64,000 nt of DNA, from positions 372,001 to 436,000 of the forward strand of contig NW_024104441.1 in assembly GCF_003945595.2 (NCBI RefSeq). The letters are read 5' to 3'. Below the pieces are notes generated by a model. The model was not told the origin of the DNA. It was given only the letters and a program-made list of their open reading frames with translations, and did no database searches. Below, in pieces: positions 1 through 10,017 of this stretch. Position numbers and translations under genes: made by a program. Positions within the stretch are counted from its first letter, which is position 1, and every line of letters begins with the position of its first letter. Origin of the DNA: Pipra filicauda. Its lineage: Eukaryota > Chordata > Aves > Passeriformes > Pipridae.

Positions 1-754
1 TCTCCAGGAGTGGCATCCCTGACCTGAACCAGTGCAAGGTAGGGGGACAGGACAGTGACCCTCTTCATGTCCCCTGCTTGAGCTGAGCATCATAGGAGAG
101 GGGATGCAGCACCCCTGGACTGACAGCAGCTTGAGGCTGCACAAGAGACATGAGCAGTGTGGGGTGGTACAAAGCCCCATGGGAGAGCCCAGACACCAGC
201 TGGGACACAGCAGCTGCTGATGGTGGCTGTGCTCAGGTAGCTGCTGGCACGTGGCACCACTGGCACCACGCACTACCCCAGTGCCTGGGGTGAGCACATG
301 CCCCATTAGCATGTTACAGCCTCGCTGTGCTGTGCATTAACCACCACACAATTCCTTGTATTTCCCATTTACATGTATTTATCTTGTGGAGCCCCAGATG
401 TGCCCGGGGGGTGTGCAGCTGACACCAACAGCCTCCACCCTGCCTTGCAGCGGGGCTTCTTGCTGCCAAGGCATGGGACATGACCTTGGCAAGGCTGTGG
501 GAGTGGTGCTGTCAGTAAAGCCATGTGCTGTGCCCTGCAGCCCCAGCCCAGACTGGGCAGGGAGGCCAAGAAGCCGGGACTGCAGGCCAGAACCAAGCCC
601 ACCCATCTCACAGCCCTCCTGTGTGCAGAGCCACCACCCACCCAGCAGCTCCACAGTCCAGTCTGAAGCACGTCTCCCTTGGGAGCGGTGACCCTCGGGG
701 GCTTCAGGCAGGCAGGGGCAGCACCACAGAGCCCACAGCCGTGGCAGGCAGTGC
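1..754. other. Flank downstream of NDUFAF3, no gene recognised
   Basis: This stretch lies 3' of the NDUFAF3 stop codon on the minus strand and probably includes its 3' UTR. I see no conserved coding exon on either strand. No canonical AATAAA is present on the minus strand; the nearest variant is a GATAAA (plus-strand tttatc) near 378-383, which is weak evidence for a cleavage site. Short open frames here look like chance frames in GC-rich DNA. Confidence 0.5.
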
Positions 755-1761
755 CTACATCCCCTGGTAAATGCCCTGTGGAGGGATGAGCCCAGCAGCC
801 ACAATACGCTTTTCACTCATTAGGAAGTTGAAGGTTGCACATGCATTTGGCTGTGAAGAGAAAAGGGAGTGAGTGAAGCTCCAGCGCTCAGGAAAGCAGC
901 TCTTCCCCACAGGGCACACGACCCCCTCTCTCCTGCCCGTCCCCAGGAGAGTCTCCCAGTGACCACTGCCCTCCCATCCAGTGGGGTGCTGCCTGTGCTC
1001 ACCCCTCCTTACCGTGTCCTGTACCTCCACAGCGATCCCGCACTCCCGCATCTGCTTCAGCATGCCAGAGTGGAGCCGCTCCACCCTGTCCCCCGTGCCC
1101 AGCACCAGGATCTCTGCAACCGGGACACGACAAGGGTGGGTAGGATGGCACTGGGGCTGCCTCGGCCCAGAGTTGCCCTCCCTGCAGGCACCACCAGCCC
1201 TGACAGGAGCCCAGAGAGGGGGCAGCCCGCGCCCCTCCTGCCCCACGTACCGATGTGGGGCTCCAGCAGCCGGAACAGCGACAGGCTCTCGTGCGAGATG
1301 TCCCGGTGGGAGCCAACCTGCGAGGACACGACCGTTGCTGAGCGGGGTCGCCCCGATGCGGTGCGGGCACCGGCCCCGCCGCCGGGCACTCACGTTCCAC
1401 TGGAGAATGCTGCGGGGCAGGACGGCGCAGGGCCCCACCACCACGTTCCCGCTGATGGTGAAGCCGCGGTTGCTGTAGCCCTCCATGAACATGATGTTGG
1501 GGGACTCCGGCTCCAGCACCGTCACCCGCGTTCGCTGGTACATCTCGTCGTCCGCCGGCGTGAGCCGGTGACCGCGGCACGGCGCCCTGCGGGGACAGGG
1601 AGCAGCTGGGACACGCGGGGCCTACGGATACCCCAGGGGCACCCCAGGGGACTCCACCGGCACCGCCGCCGGGCGCGGGGCAGCCGCGGTGCCCGGTGCC
1701 GGTACCTGCCCGGCGCCCGCCGCGCCACCGGCCCGAGCAGCCGCAGCACCGCCGCCGCCAT
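755..1761 (-). CDS. NDUFAF3: NDUFAF3, mitochondrial complex I assembly factor 3
   Basis: Five coding exons on the minus strand: 1706-1761, 1394-1586, 1251-1317, 1013-1113 and 755-850, giving 170 aa (human protein about 184). The start is the MAAAVLRLLG methionine, followed by an Arg-rich stretch typical of a mitochondrial targeting peptide. The conserved core follows: YQRTRVTVLE, then FMEGYSNRGFTISGNVVVGP, SILQWN, EILVLGTGDRVERL, GIAVEVQDT and NACATFNFLMSEKR. These belong to the DUF498/MTH938-like fold. All junctions are GT-AG and keep frame. In other vertebrates the protein works with NDUFAF4 in early assembly of the Q-module of respiratory complex I in the matrix. The start lies in a CpG island that could also serve the divergent microRNA/DALRD3 transcript. 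Identity is very likely; the exact transcript ends are not determined. Confidence 0.93.
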
Positions 1762-2600
1762 CGCCGGAACCGCCGCGCGGCCCCGCCCCCGCCGCCACCG
1801 CCCCCCGGCGGCCGGGGCCGGGACTGCGGCGGCAGCGGGGGAGCGGGGTCGGACCGGGGCTCGCGGGGTTCCCCCCCGGGGTCCTTCCCGGCCCGCGGGG
1901 CCGGCGGGGTGGGGGGCAGCGACACTCACACACCCGCCGCCCCCGGACCCGGGCGCGTCCCGACCCGCAGCCCCGGGTGGGCGCCGGAGCGAAACCGAAA
2001 GCGGCAGCGGGGCAGGAGCGGCACGGCGGGTGCGGGGCGGGAGGGGCCGCGGACCGGCCCGGGCTGCTGCGCCGAAGGCTGCGGGGCCGGAGGTGAGAGG
2101 GGAGCGGGCGGCTCCCCGGGCGGCGGGAGGGAGCGGCACCGGGGCTCGGCTGCGCTCCCGGCCCGGCCCCGCCGGTGCCCCGGGGCTGCCCCAGGCTCGG
2201 CACGGCGCCCCGGCCCCCCTGTGTGCCCCACTGCGGGCGGCTGCTGCCAGTCGGGGCTGAACCCCCGAGCCGCCACCGGGACCTCCCGGTGCCGCTTGGT
2301 GCTATCCGCTTGGTTGGGCCGGTGGCACTGCGGGCTCGGGGATGCCCTAGGGCGAGGGACCCACGTCCCTCACCTCTGTCACCCACCCGGGACCAGCCGG
2401 AGCCTGACACTCCGGGGGTCACCAGGAGGCTCCCCGGCAGTGTCGGGGGAACATTTCCCATCGCCGTTCCGTGCCGTGCCGTGCTGGAGGCGTCAGGAGT
2501 CCCCACACCCTTGGCCAGGGCAGGATCCCAGGAACCCCCGGGCGGTACCGCGTGAGCTCCGCGTGGGGCCGCTGGGGTTCCCCACGCGGTTTCACTTCCC
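1330..2600. promoter_or_regulatory. CpG island at NDUFAF3 start, possible bidirectional promoter
   Basis: The sequence is extremely GC- and CpG-rich across the first two NDUFAF3 exons and about 800 bp upstream. In mammals NDUFAF3 and DALRD3 are divergent neighbours, so a bidirectional promoter here is plausible. On the plus strand, splice-donor-like sites occur at 2093 (GGAG then GTGAGA) and at 2940 (CCG then GTAAGT), which could end non-coding first exons of a rightward transcript. Start sites are inferred, not seen. Confidence 0.6.
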
Positions 2601-3033
2601 CCCATGGCGGGTGCCGAGGGCTCCTCGCCGGGGCCGGGAGGCGCTGGCGGGGCCGTGCCGGTGCTTTGCCGGTGCAGGTGCCGGGGCAGGTGCTGTCCCT
2701 CGGGGACAGCTCGTGTTTCCGGGCCCCGTCGGGGGCTGCCGGGCTGGCACTAGTTGCTCCAGCCCCACTGGGGCTTTGTTCGGAGCCGTTTCCTTTTGGC
2801 TCGGCCGTGCCGCCCTCCCCTTGGCACCCGGCCCGCGGCGCGGGGGGAGCCGGCAGCACAACCCCGGCCTCTGCCGGCAACCCCGGCCACAACGGCCCGG
2901 CGGCGACTCCTCGCAGCTCCTCCGCCCCGGTCCCCGCCGGTAAGTCGCCCTGTCCCCCCTTTATCCCACCGACGGCCCGAGGGTCGAGGTGGCATGGCGG
3001 TGGTGTCCCTGCCCATCTCCCTCCGCGGCGCCG
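2601..3033. other. GC-rich spacer before mir-191
   Basis: No conserved coding exon is seen. The most useful mark is a near-ideal plus-strand splice donor (GTAAGT starting at 2940), about 95 nt before the mir-191 hairpin. This fits the microRNA lying at the start of an intron. Confidence 0.4.
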
Positions 3034-3105
3034 GCGCGGGCAACGGAATCCCAAAAGCAGCTGTCCCTGCTGTGCCCAGCTGCCCTGGGGTTTCGTTACC
3101 CGCGC
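3034..3105 (+). ncRNA. MIR191: mir-191 precursor hairpin
   Basis: The 5' arm at 3041-3063 matches the highly conserved mature miR-191-5p, including the seed AACGGAA and the following TCCCAAAAGCAGCTG. The 3' arm (about 3079-3100, ending GGGTTTCGTTACC) pairs with it. The stem is closed by GCGCGGG at 3034-3040 against CCCGCGC at 3099-3105, with the loop around 3064-3078. In mammals miR-191 and miR-425 are co-transcribed from an intron of DALRD3; here the hairpin is on the same strand and upstream of the DALRD3 coding exons, so the order mir-191, mir-425, DALRD3 is compatible with the same host. Precise Drosha and Dicer ends are inferred. Confidence 0.95.
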
Positions 3106-3524
3106 TCCCGCCCCCCCCTCACCTGCATCCCACCCCTGCACGCCGGGCCGGGCACTTGGGTAAGAGCTGCTGTCCCACTCCAACCCCTTCTGGGACTGGG
3201 GCAGCGCGTGGAGCCGCATTGGGAGAAGGGGGCTGGTGTCGGAATGGGGGATCACTGGTGCCCAGCCTCGAGGCTCAGCCCCCTGCACTAGGCTGGAAGC
3301 TCTCCAGTGGTCTTGTGCCCCCAACAGCTAAAAATAGCAGCTGGCTTCCTGGGGACTCTCCACCGGAGGAGCGTGCCCACAGGGTGGATGTGGGCACCTG
3401 CGCCGGGTGCGGTGCAGGCTGTGAGACGCTGCCAAGCTTCCTGCCTGCGCCAGCTCTCCCTGGCATCCCCCACAGCCCCCCAGTGCCAGCAGGTGCGGGC
3501 AGGATCTGTCCCCCCGAGAGAGTC

Positions 3525-3600
3525 AGCTTTGGAATGACACGATCACTCCCGCTGAGCGGGCAGCCAGAGAGCCATCGGGATGTCGTGTCTGTCCAAAGCT
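3525..3600 (+). ncRNA. MIR425: mir-425 precursor hairpin
   Basis: The 5' arm at 3533-3555 matches mature miR-425-5p with its seed ATGACAC and the core ACACGATCACTCCCG. One base near its 3' end differs from the human form as I remember it (C instead of T, giving CCCGCTGA). The 3' arm at about 3574-3594 starts ATCGGGA and pairs back. The base of the stem is a perfect 8 bp helix, AGCTTTGG at 3525-3532 with CCAAAGCT at 3593-3600. It lies 419 bp after mir-191 on the same strand, as a co-transcribed cluster would. Confidence 0.95.
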
Positions 3601-5060
3601 CTTTCAGCACCTCCAAGAGCCCTCCCCAGGCTGCCGTGCTGCCAGGGCCCACGTGGGCTGCCTGCGGGGACACTGGGCATGGGGATGGATCCAGCCTGGA
3701 CCCCACTGTGAGTAGTGACACAAGGTCCAGCACATCCCCCCAGCCAGCCAGCCAGGGGTCCCAGGCGGCTCCTGCCCTGCAGACAGTCAGCAGTTGGTCT
3801 GGTGTGAGCAGCGATTCTCAGATCACCTCTTGGCTGTGGGTGGTGCAGGGAGCACCCCACCATGGCATGGCCCTGCACTGTTGGGGGACGCAGCCACCCC
3901 TGAGCTGGGGGATGTGTCCCCACTCCTGCCCTGGGGCTCACTGGCTGTGGGGCATCAGAGCTGCCTGCAGGGCCCCAGAACGAGTTACTGCGTTCCTGGC
4001 AGAGCCCATGCAGCAGGATCTGTCCTCGCCCTGCTCCCCCGCCCTTCCCCCTTGCACACAAGCCCTGGAGGAACCGGTTTGGGCCCTGTGGGTAGAGCCC
4101 CCCCCCCCCCCTGCCCCAGCCTCATGGGGAGGGCAGGAAGGGCAGGGCAGGGAGGGAGGTCCCCAGCTCCTGGGATGCGTGCTGTGTTGTGCCAGGGTTC
4201 AGCACTTCCTGGATCCCTCCTCCCCACCAGCCAGGCTTGGTGCCAAAAGGCTGGGGGTGCATTGGGCCCTTGCCCTGTCCCCAGTTCAGCAGCCCCCACC
4301 GTGCAGTTTGGGGAGCTGGGCAGCACCGTGAGCCCTGCACTGCCAGATCTGTGGCTGAACGACTGCTGCCATGGAGCCCCTTAGCTCTGCAGATGTAATC
4401 AAGACCACGAGGTTTCGATATAATCACTGCCACCTCCTTCCTCCTGGGGCTGATAAGCAGGACACTGCTCACGTGCTGGGTGGGAGAGCAGCTCCTCATG
4501 CCTGTCCTTCCTGCTGGGGAGGCTTGGGGACATGACAGAGCCCACTGTGGTGACACACTGCACCTGGCAGGGGCTGCTGGTGCTGCTCGGCGACCGTGTC
4601 ACAGCCCAGCCAAGCCCTTGGGCCTGCGGTGAGCCATGGTCTGCCAGGGACACGGTGCCCACGGATGGAGTCTGCCAAACATCCTCCAGCCCATCCAAAC
4701 CCCCGCCTTGCCTGTCACTGTCCAGGCTGCCAGACCCTCTCCCAGGGCCCCTCACTGTCCTCAGCAGCCCGGGGACAGCCAAGGGACAACCTGAGCCTGT
4801 CCGATCTCCGCATGGCCTCTGGCTCCTGCTCCCGCTCGGTTCCTGGGAGTTTCAGTTCCCACGCCCCAGTGTTGGGGACCAGGGGCTGCTCCAGCCTGGA
4901 GAGGAGGGGGCACCACTCCCTCCTCAGCACCTCAGGGTGGCACCATGGCCGTGCTGGGGTGAGGCTGTGTGGGGCAGAGACCCCCGCGCCATGCGGGGCG
5001 CCGCAGTACCCGGGTGCAGCGCTCGCTCCGGCTCTGTCCGGCATGACCCCGGCCCGCCAC
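3601..5060. other. Spacer between mir-425 and DALRD3 promoter, probably intron of the host transcript
   Basis: No conserved coding exon is seen on either strand. It is GC-rich, with a run of 14 C at 4098-4111 that may be length-unstable. If the microRNAs use a DALRD3 5' intron, this is the rest of that intron. A pyrimidine-rich stretch ending in CAG near 4854 is one acceptor candidate, but I cannot choose between several. Confidence 0.4.
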
Positions 5061-5280
5061 TCCCATCATGGCGGCCGCCGCCGCTCGCCACACCGGTCAT
5101 GGCGGCCACACACCCGCTCCCCCAACATGGCCGCCCCGCCCGTCCATTCTGCCCGTAACCAACATGGCCGCCCGGGAACGCCGCGCCCAACATGGCGGCC
5201 GCCAGGGGGAACTGAGGGCGAGGGGTGGTGATGTCACTTCCAGTCCGCCGCGGCGGGAGTGCCGGCCGGGCCCCCATGGA
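5060..5280 (+). promoter_or_regulatory. Cluster of YY1-like ATGGC boxes before DALRD3
   Basis: Five CATGGCGGC or CATGGCCGC boxes lie in about 135 bp: near 5067, 5098, 5126, 5163 and 5190. The last, AACATGGCGGCC, fits the YY1 consensus AANATGGCGGC best. They end about 75 bp before the DALRD3 start codon, in a CpG island. YY1 boxes are known to position initiation in TATA-less promoters. Function here is inferred from motif and position only. Confidence 0.55.
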
Positions 5281-8200
5281 AGCGGGCGAGGGCCGGCCGG
5301 GGGTAGCGGCAACGCTGCGGGCGCTGAACGAGGCGCTGGGGCGGCCCGGCGCGCTCTGGGTGAAGGAGAGCGGCGCCCGCAACCTGCGGCACCGGGACTT
5401 CCTGGCGCCGCGGGCCGCGCTGGGCGCCGCCTTTCCCGGTGGACAGGTAGGCCCGGCGGGGCGACTGGGAGGGGGTGGGACCTGCGAGCGGTGTGGGGGG
5501 GATTTGGGGGCTGGGGGCATGGCTTGTGATAAGGGGCGGGGTTTGGGAGCCGGGGCGGGGTCACCTCCACACGCCCCGCCCGCGCCGACCCCGCCCCGCC
5601 CGCAGGTGCCCCCCGAGGCCGTGTCGGCGGTGCCGTCTCTGCGGGGTCCTGCGGTGCTGCCGCTGTGGGGCTGCCGGGACACGCCGGCGGGGCTGGCGGT
5701 ACAGGTGCGGCGCCCTGAGGCCTTCCAGCGCCTGCTGGGCCCGCTGCCCGGCCCAGCCCTCCCCGCGGCGGGGGCGCAGGAGGGCCCCGTGGTGCTGCAT
5801 TGTTCGGCCCTGGGCGGCCCCGGCGCTCTGCAGCCGCGCCACCTCCGCCCGGTCCTGCTCGCCGACCACCTGGCACAGCTGCTGCGCGCCCAGGGGTGAG
5901 TGAGTGTCCCCGTCCCGCCCTGCCCGCGCCCCTCGCCCGCCGCTGCCAGCGCCTCCCTCGCCCTCTCCTGCAGGGTCGGCGTGCGCCTGGTCCCTGCCCT
6001 CGCCCGGGAGGGCAGCTCGGAGGTCCTGCGACAGCTCCGCATCGACTGGCCCTCCAGCTCCGGTGGTTCGTCCTTCCCTGAGGCTGTCTCGGCCTTGAAG
6101 GCAGCGCTGGGCCGGGCTCCCTGTAACACAGCCTGTGAGCAGGGACCGGGCACGGCCACGCTGCCCGAGGGTGTCATCGGTAAAGTGCACCTGAAGAGCT
6201 TCGTGGAGCAGCAGGGCTTGGTGGGCTATGACCCCAACCTGGATGTGCTTCTCGGTGAGCCTCACATGTAGAGCAGCTCAGGTGTGGCAGTGGGGGGGGA
6301 ATGGGTGAAAGGCCTGTTTCCTTTCTTTTCCCACTTATTCTCCTTCAGTCTGGTTTGAGCCTGGGGCAGACCTGATGGTGTGGGATGGCAGGGGATGGCA
6401 AACCCTTGTGTCCCAATCTGTGTCCCTCCATCTTTCAGTGACAGAGGGGATGCTGAGGTCCCTGGCTGAGCTGCAGCAAGCTGTTCAGCAGTGCCTGGTG
6501 AGTGACCCTGTGGCATTGCCTGCCTCTTGCTTCCCAGGTGGTGTTCCCTTCTGCCAGGCAATATCATTTGAACTCCCTGCTGTGCTCTGTTGCAGGCTGA
6601 GGGCCAGAGTAGCTGCTGCAGCATCATACATGTGGTGAACTGTGAGGAGGAATTCCAGCAGCAGCAGCTGGATCTGCTCTGGAGAATTTTGGACCCGGGA
6701 GCCCACACAGCTTTGCAGGTGAGCAACCTCTGACCCTCCTCACTGTGGCCCCTGGTATCCCTGTGCTCCAGACTAGGTTTAGAGCAGGGCTGGATTTCAC
6801 TCAGTTCTCCTGCAGTGCATTTTGGTGGAGCTTCTGAATCTCTGACAGCCTCTCCTCTGTCTTTCAGAAACACCTTGTCTGTGGGCCAGTGAAGATGACC
6901 AACCCCTCATCACCCATCAGGGCAGACCAGTACTTCCAGTGAGTTGGTGTGCAAGGCACCTGTTGCTCCCTTGCTTGCCAAGGCTCCCTGTGCTCTGGCC
7001 CCGTGGGCACCCAGGCACCCACAGTCATGGCTGAGTGAGCTGCTGGCACACAGAGAGCTCTGTGCACTCCCTCCATCCTGCTTTCCATGGCCACAGGGCT
7101 GTTTCAGGAGAACTGGAGGTACCTTCCCCAGTGGCCTTCTCCAGCAGTGCTGCTTCTGCCTCTCTCCAGGCTGCTAAGAGGAAAGGCAGTGGCAGAAGCT
7201 GGGTGGTTCCTAAAAGCCCTCTCCAGGCAGCAGCCCAGGGGCCTGCTGGGGTGTGGTTGGCTCTGCTCTGCTCCTGGGGCTTTTGTGCTACTTTTGCTTA
7301 GCTGAGTCACTGCTGCAGCTGGGAAGCCCTGAGCAACCTGAAGGCTGGTAGAGCCCTGGGGTCCTCTCTGGGATCAGCTCAGTCCAGAGGGGTTAGCTCT
7401 GAGTGTCTGTGTTTCTCCCAGGTTCCGAAAGCGCCAGATGTATGAAGCCTCAGTGATGAAGTATGGGGAGCTTGCACAAGGTGAGGGTTTGTTCTGTGGC
7501 TCCACACACAGGTGCAGCTCCATCCCATCTCCATGGCTCCCATGAGTCTCCCCCTCATCTCTGAATTCACAGCCAGTCAGGGTTCTCCCCTCCAGGATGG
7601 AGCCAGGTGCTGACCTTGCTTGGGGAAGGCACCTAAACACACAGGGCACTGGCACAGAGCAGCACGTGCTGATGGGGGACGGGGCTGGGGAAGTATGGTG
7701 GTCGCCAGCTTCCAGGAGCACCTGGGGTGTCCTGCCTGGGGGTGTCATGGAACCAACTGATGCCACCTTCATTTTCCAGATGAGGCCTGGAGGGAGGTGA
7801 TTGATACCCTGACAGCGGCTGCCATCAGGTTTGAGATGCTGAGCACTGCTCACCGGAGCCAGGTAGGACAGCAGCGTGCAGGGAGCCAGGGCTGGCAGGC
7901 CGTGGGAACAGCAGAGTGGCTCTGCACTGAGCAGCCTGCACTGTGACTTGCCTGTGCCCTCAGATCACCCTGGACCTGGAGAACAGCAGCATCTCCACGA
8001 AGGGAACCAAGAGCGGTGCCTTTGTGATGTACAACTGTGCCCGCCTGGCCACGCTCTTCGACAGCTTCCAGCGGGCTGTGGAGCGGGGTGAGCACCAGCC
8101 CTGCCACCCTCCTCTAGCAGCCACTTCTGGAGCCACGGGGGCTTCTCCAGGCACAACAATCTCCCTTCTTTCCAGGGACATACCCACCTCTGCCACCAGC

Positions 8201-9007
8201 GTCCGAACTGAACTTCTCCTGCCTCCGAGAAGAAGTAAGTACTGAGAGGGGGAATGTGGGGACCTGCACACCCTCAGCTCCAGTGATGGATGCTACTGGC
8301 CCAGAAGGATCTGGCCCTTAAACACATTATCCCTTCACAGGGTGAATGGCTCCTGCTCTTCAACTATCTCTTGCCCTTTCCTGAAGTCCTGGAGCAGGCA
8401 GCACAGCTGCCCACACCCTCCAAGGGGATCCGGATCACAGCCAACACAGAGACAGTAAGTGCTACATGCCATAGCACCCATGGGTGCTGCTCCTACAGTC
8501 CCAGCCCAGGGCAAAGCTCCATGCCAGCAGGTGCTGCCCATCCGTGAGCAACACAGCTGGTGCTGAGGGAAGAGACTGCAACACCCCTGGGGCTGTTCCT
8601 GATGTGCTTGGGGTGGGGAAAGGCCCAAGACTGGCCAGAACCTGCTGTGCCATCAGAATGTGTCTGCCTTGCAGGTATGCAAGTTCCTGATCCAGCTCAG
8701 CATGGATTTCAGCTCCTACTACAACCGGGTGCATGTCCTGGGGGTGAGTTGGGTGTCCCAGCCTGCAGCCTTATGGCTGGACTGCAGCTGGGAGGCAGCC
8801 GTGGTGGAGAGGCAGCAGTGCCTCTAGGGCCAGCCTGCTGAGGGGCAGTTTGGCCACCAACCCCAGTTGCTGCCTCTCTCCCCACAGGAGCCATTCCCTC
8901 ACCTCTTTGACCAGATGTTTGCCCGCCTCCGGCTGCTGGGAGCAGTGAGGGATGTGTTCCACAGCGCGCTGGCGACTCTGCACCTCCCTCCTCTCAGCCA
9001 GATCTGA
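5276..9007 (+). CDS. DALRD3: DALRD3, DALR anticodon-binding domain protein 3
   Basis: Thirteen coding exons: 5276-5446, 5606-5895, 5974-6254, 6439-6497, 6596-6718, 6868-6938, 7422-7480, 7780-7862, 7964-8087, 8176-8234, 8341-8454, 8675-8743 and 8888-9007. They give 540 aa, close to human DALRD3 (about 543). All junctions are GT-AG and in frame. The N-terminus starts [20 protein letters not shown]. The C-terminal third is the DALR domain, with YNCARL at residues 402-407 and downstream helices ending [10 protein letters not shown]. In human cells DALRD3 binds particular arginine tRNAs and brings METTL2 for 3-methylcytidine at position 32 of the anticodon loop. The domain resembles that of arginyl-tRNA synthetase, but there is no synthetase catalytic core. 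The ATG follows the YY1-like box cluster; an extra 5' non-coding exon is likely if this gene hosts the upstream microRNAs. Confidence 0.93.
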
Positions 9008-9330
9008 GCCACCCCTGAAGAGCTGTGCCATGGTGTGACAGGCACCTGGACAATGTGCTGTTAGGGGAGGACAGGGCATGCCATCTCCAGCAGGGTGAGG
9101 GGCTGCCCCAGCACCAGGCAGGAGACACCTGAGCATACGCAGGCACTTCCCCTCCCAGCGTCTGTGGTGTTTGGGGCTTAGCCACATGCTCCCTGCAGCT
9201 GTGCCCAGTGTGTAGGGAAAAGGGAGGGCTCCTGTGGCACCCCACAAACTGTGCTGGGAACACTGAGGGAGGTGGCACCAGGAACCAGTCACCACAAAAC
9301 CAGGCACCAACATCACTTCCCTCAAAGCTG

Positions 9331-9336
9331 TTTATT
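9331..9336 (-). terminator. Distal polyadenylation signal candidate for WDR6
   Basis: AATAAA on the minus strand (plus-strand tttatt), about 680 nt after the WDR6 stop. Use of this site would make the WDR6 3' UTR run to within about 330 nt of the DALRD3 stop codon. Confidence 0.35.
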
Positions 9337-9855
9337 GAAGGTTGCTCCGTGCTGGCAGGGAGCTCCTGAGGCTCCAGGCTCCTGTCAGGACCTGGCCCAA
9401 GCCCCAGTACTGGGGTCCAATACACTTGTTGCTGGACAAACACTGCATTTGTTTGACCTCAGAGCTGTTTGTCCTTCCCTTGCTCCAACTGTCCTGGGTC
9501 CTGCTGCTGCACAGGAACCCACTTGGCCTGACACAGTACTGAAAGGCTGCTCTGAAGGCGGGGGGGCATGTGTGGGCACCCTACAGGGTGCTACAGCAGG
9601 GGATCAGTGTCTCTGTGCATTTTCAGCACCATCCTCAGCACTGCAGGGTCAGGGCTGGCACATCAGGCTGCAGCCCACCAGCACCTGACCCTTCTTGGCC
9701 TCCTGCTGCCCTCAAGCTCCCAGTGCTGGGCAGGGCCCTAAGCACCCTCCTCAGCAGGTCCCTCTCTGAGACCAGGGTTGGAAAGCCTGGACATGGGTCC
9801 CTCACACCTTGGGGAGAAGGTTCTCCCAGGCAGAGGGAGCTGACAACCCCAGTTC

Positions 9856-9861
9856 TTTATT
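9856..9861 (-). terminator. Proximal polyadenylation signal for WDR6
   Basis: AATAAA on the minus strand (plus-strand tttatt), about 160 nt after the WDR6 stop codon. Its position makes it the simplest cleavage signal for this gene. Confidence 0.6.
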
Positions 9862-10017
9862 GCCTGGGGAGTCACAGGCCCCTCCAGGAGGGGTCACATC
9901 TGCCTTCACCCCTGAGACCACTGGCCTTGAGCACCCCATATGCAGCTGTGCTGCCCCTGAAGGAGCCAAGCATGCCCATCCCCTCAGGAGGGGACACATC
10001 AGTGTGCAGGCTGGGGG

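Larger units (their letters stand above)
9008..10017. other. Convergent DALRD3/WDR6 3' intergenic region
   Basis: This holds the 3' UTRs of the two convergent genes. No further coding exon is seen. On the minus strand two AATAAA signals are present, described separately. I find no AATAAA or ATTAAA on the plus strand for DALRD3 in this interval, so its cleavage may rely on a variant signal or the transcript may run into WDR6. Confidence 0.6.

Noticed and set aside
2754..4331. 525-codon plus-strand open frame across the mir-191/mir-425 region
   Set aside because: It is a chance frame in very GC-rich DNA, low in complexity and rich in Pro, Ala and Gly, with no recognisable domain. It runs straight through both microRNA hairpins and a 14-C run.
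4924..6177. 417-codon minus-strand open frame over the DALRD3 first exons
   Set aside because: Antisense shadow of DALRD3 exons 1-3 in a CpG island, with no conserved motif and no splice structure of its own.
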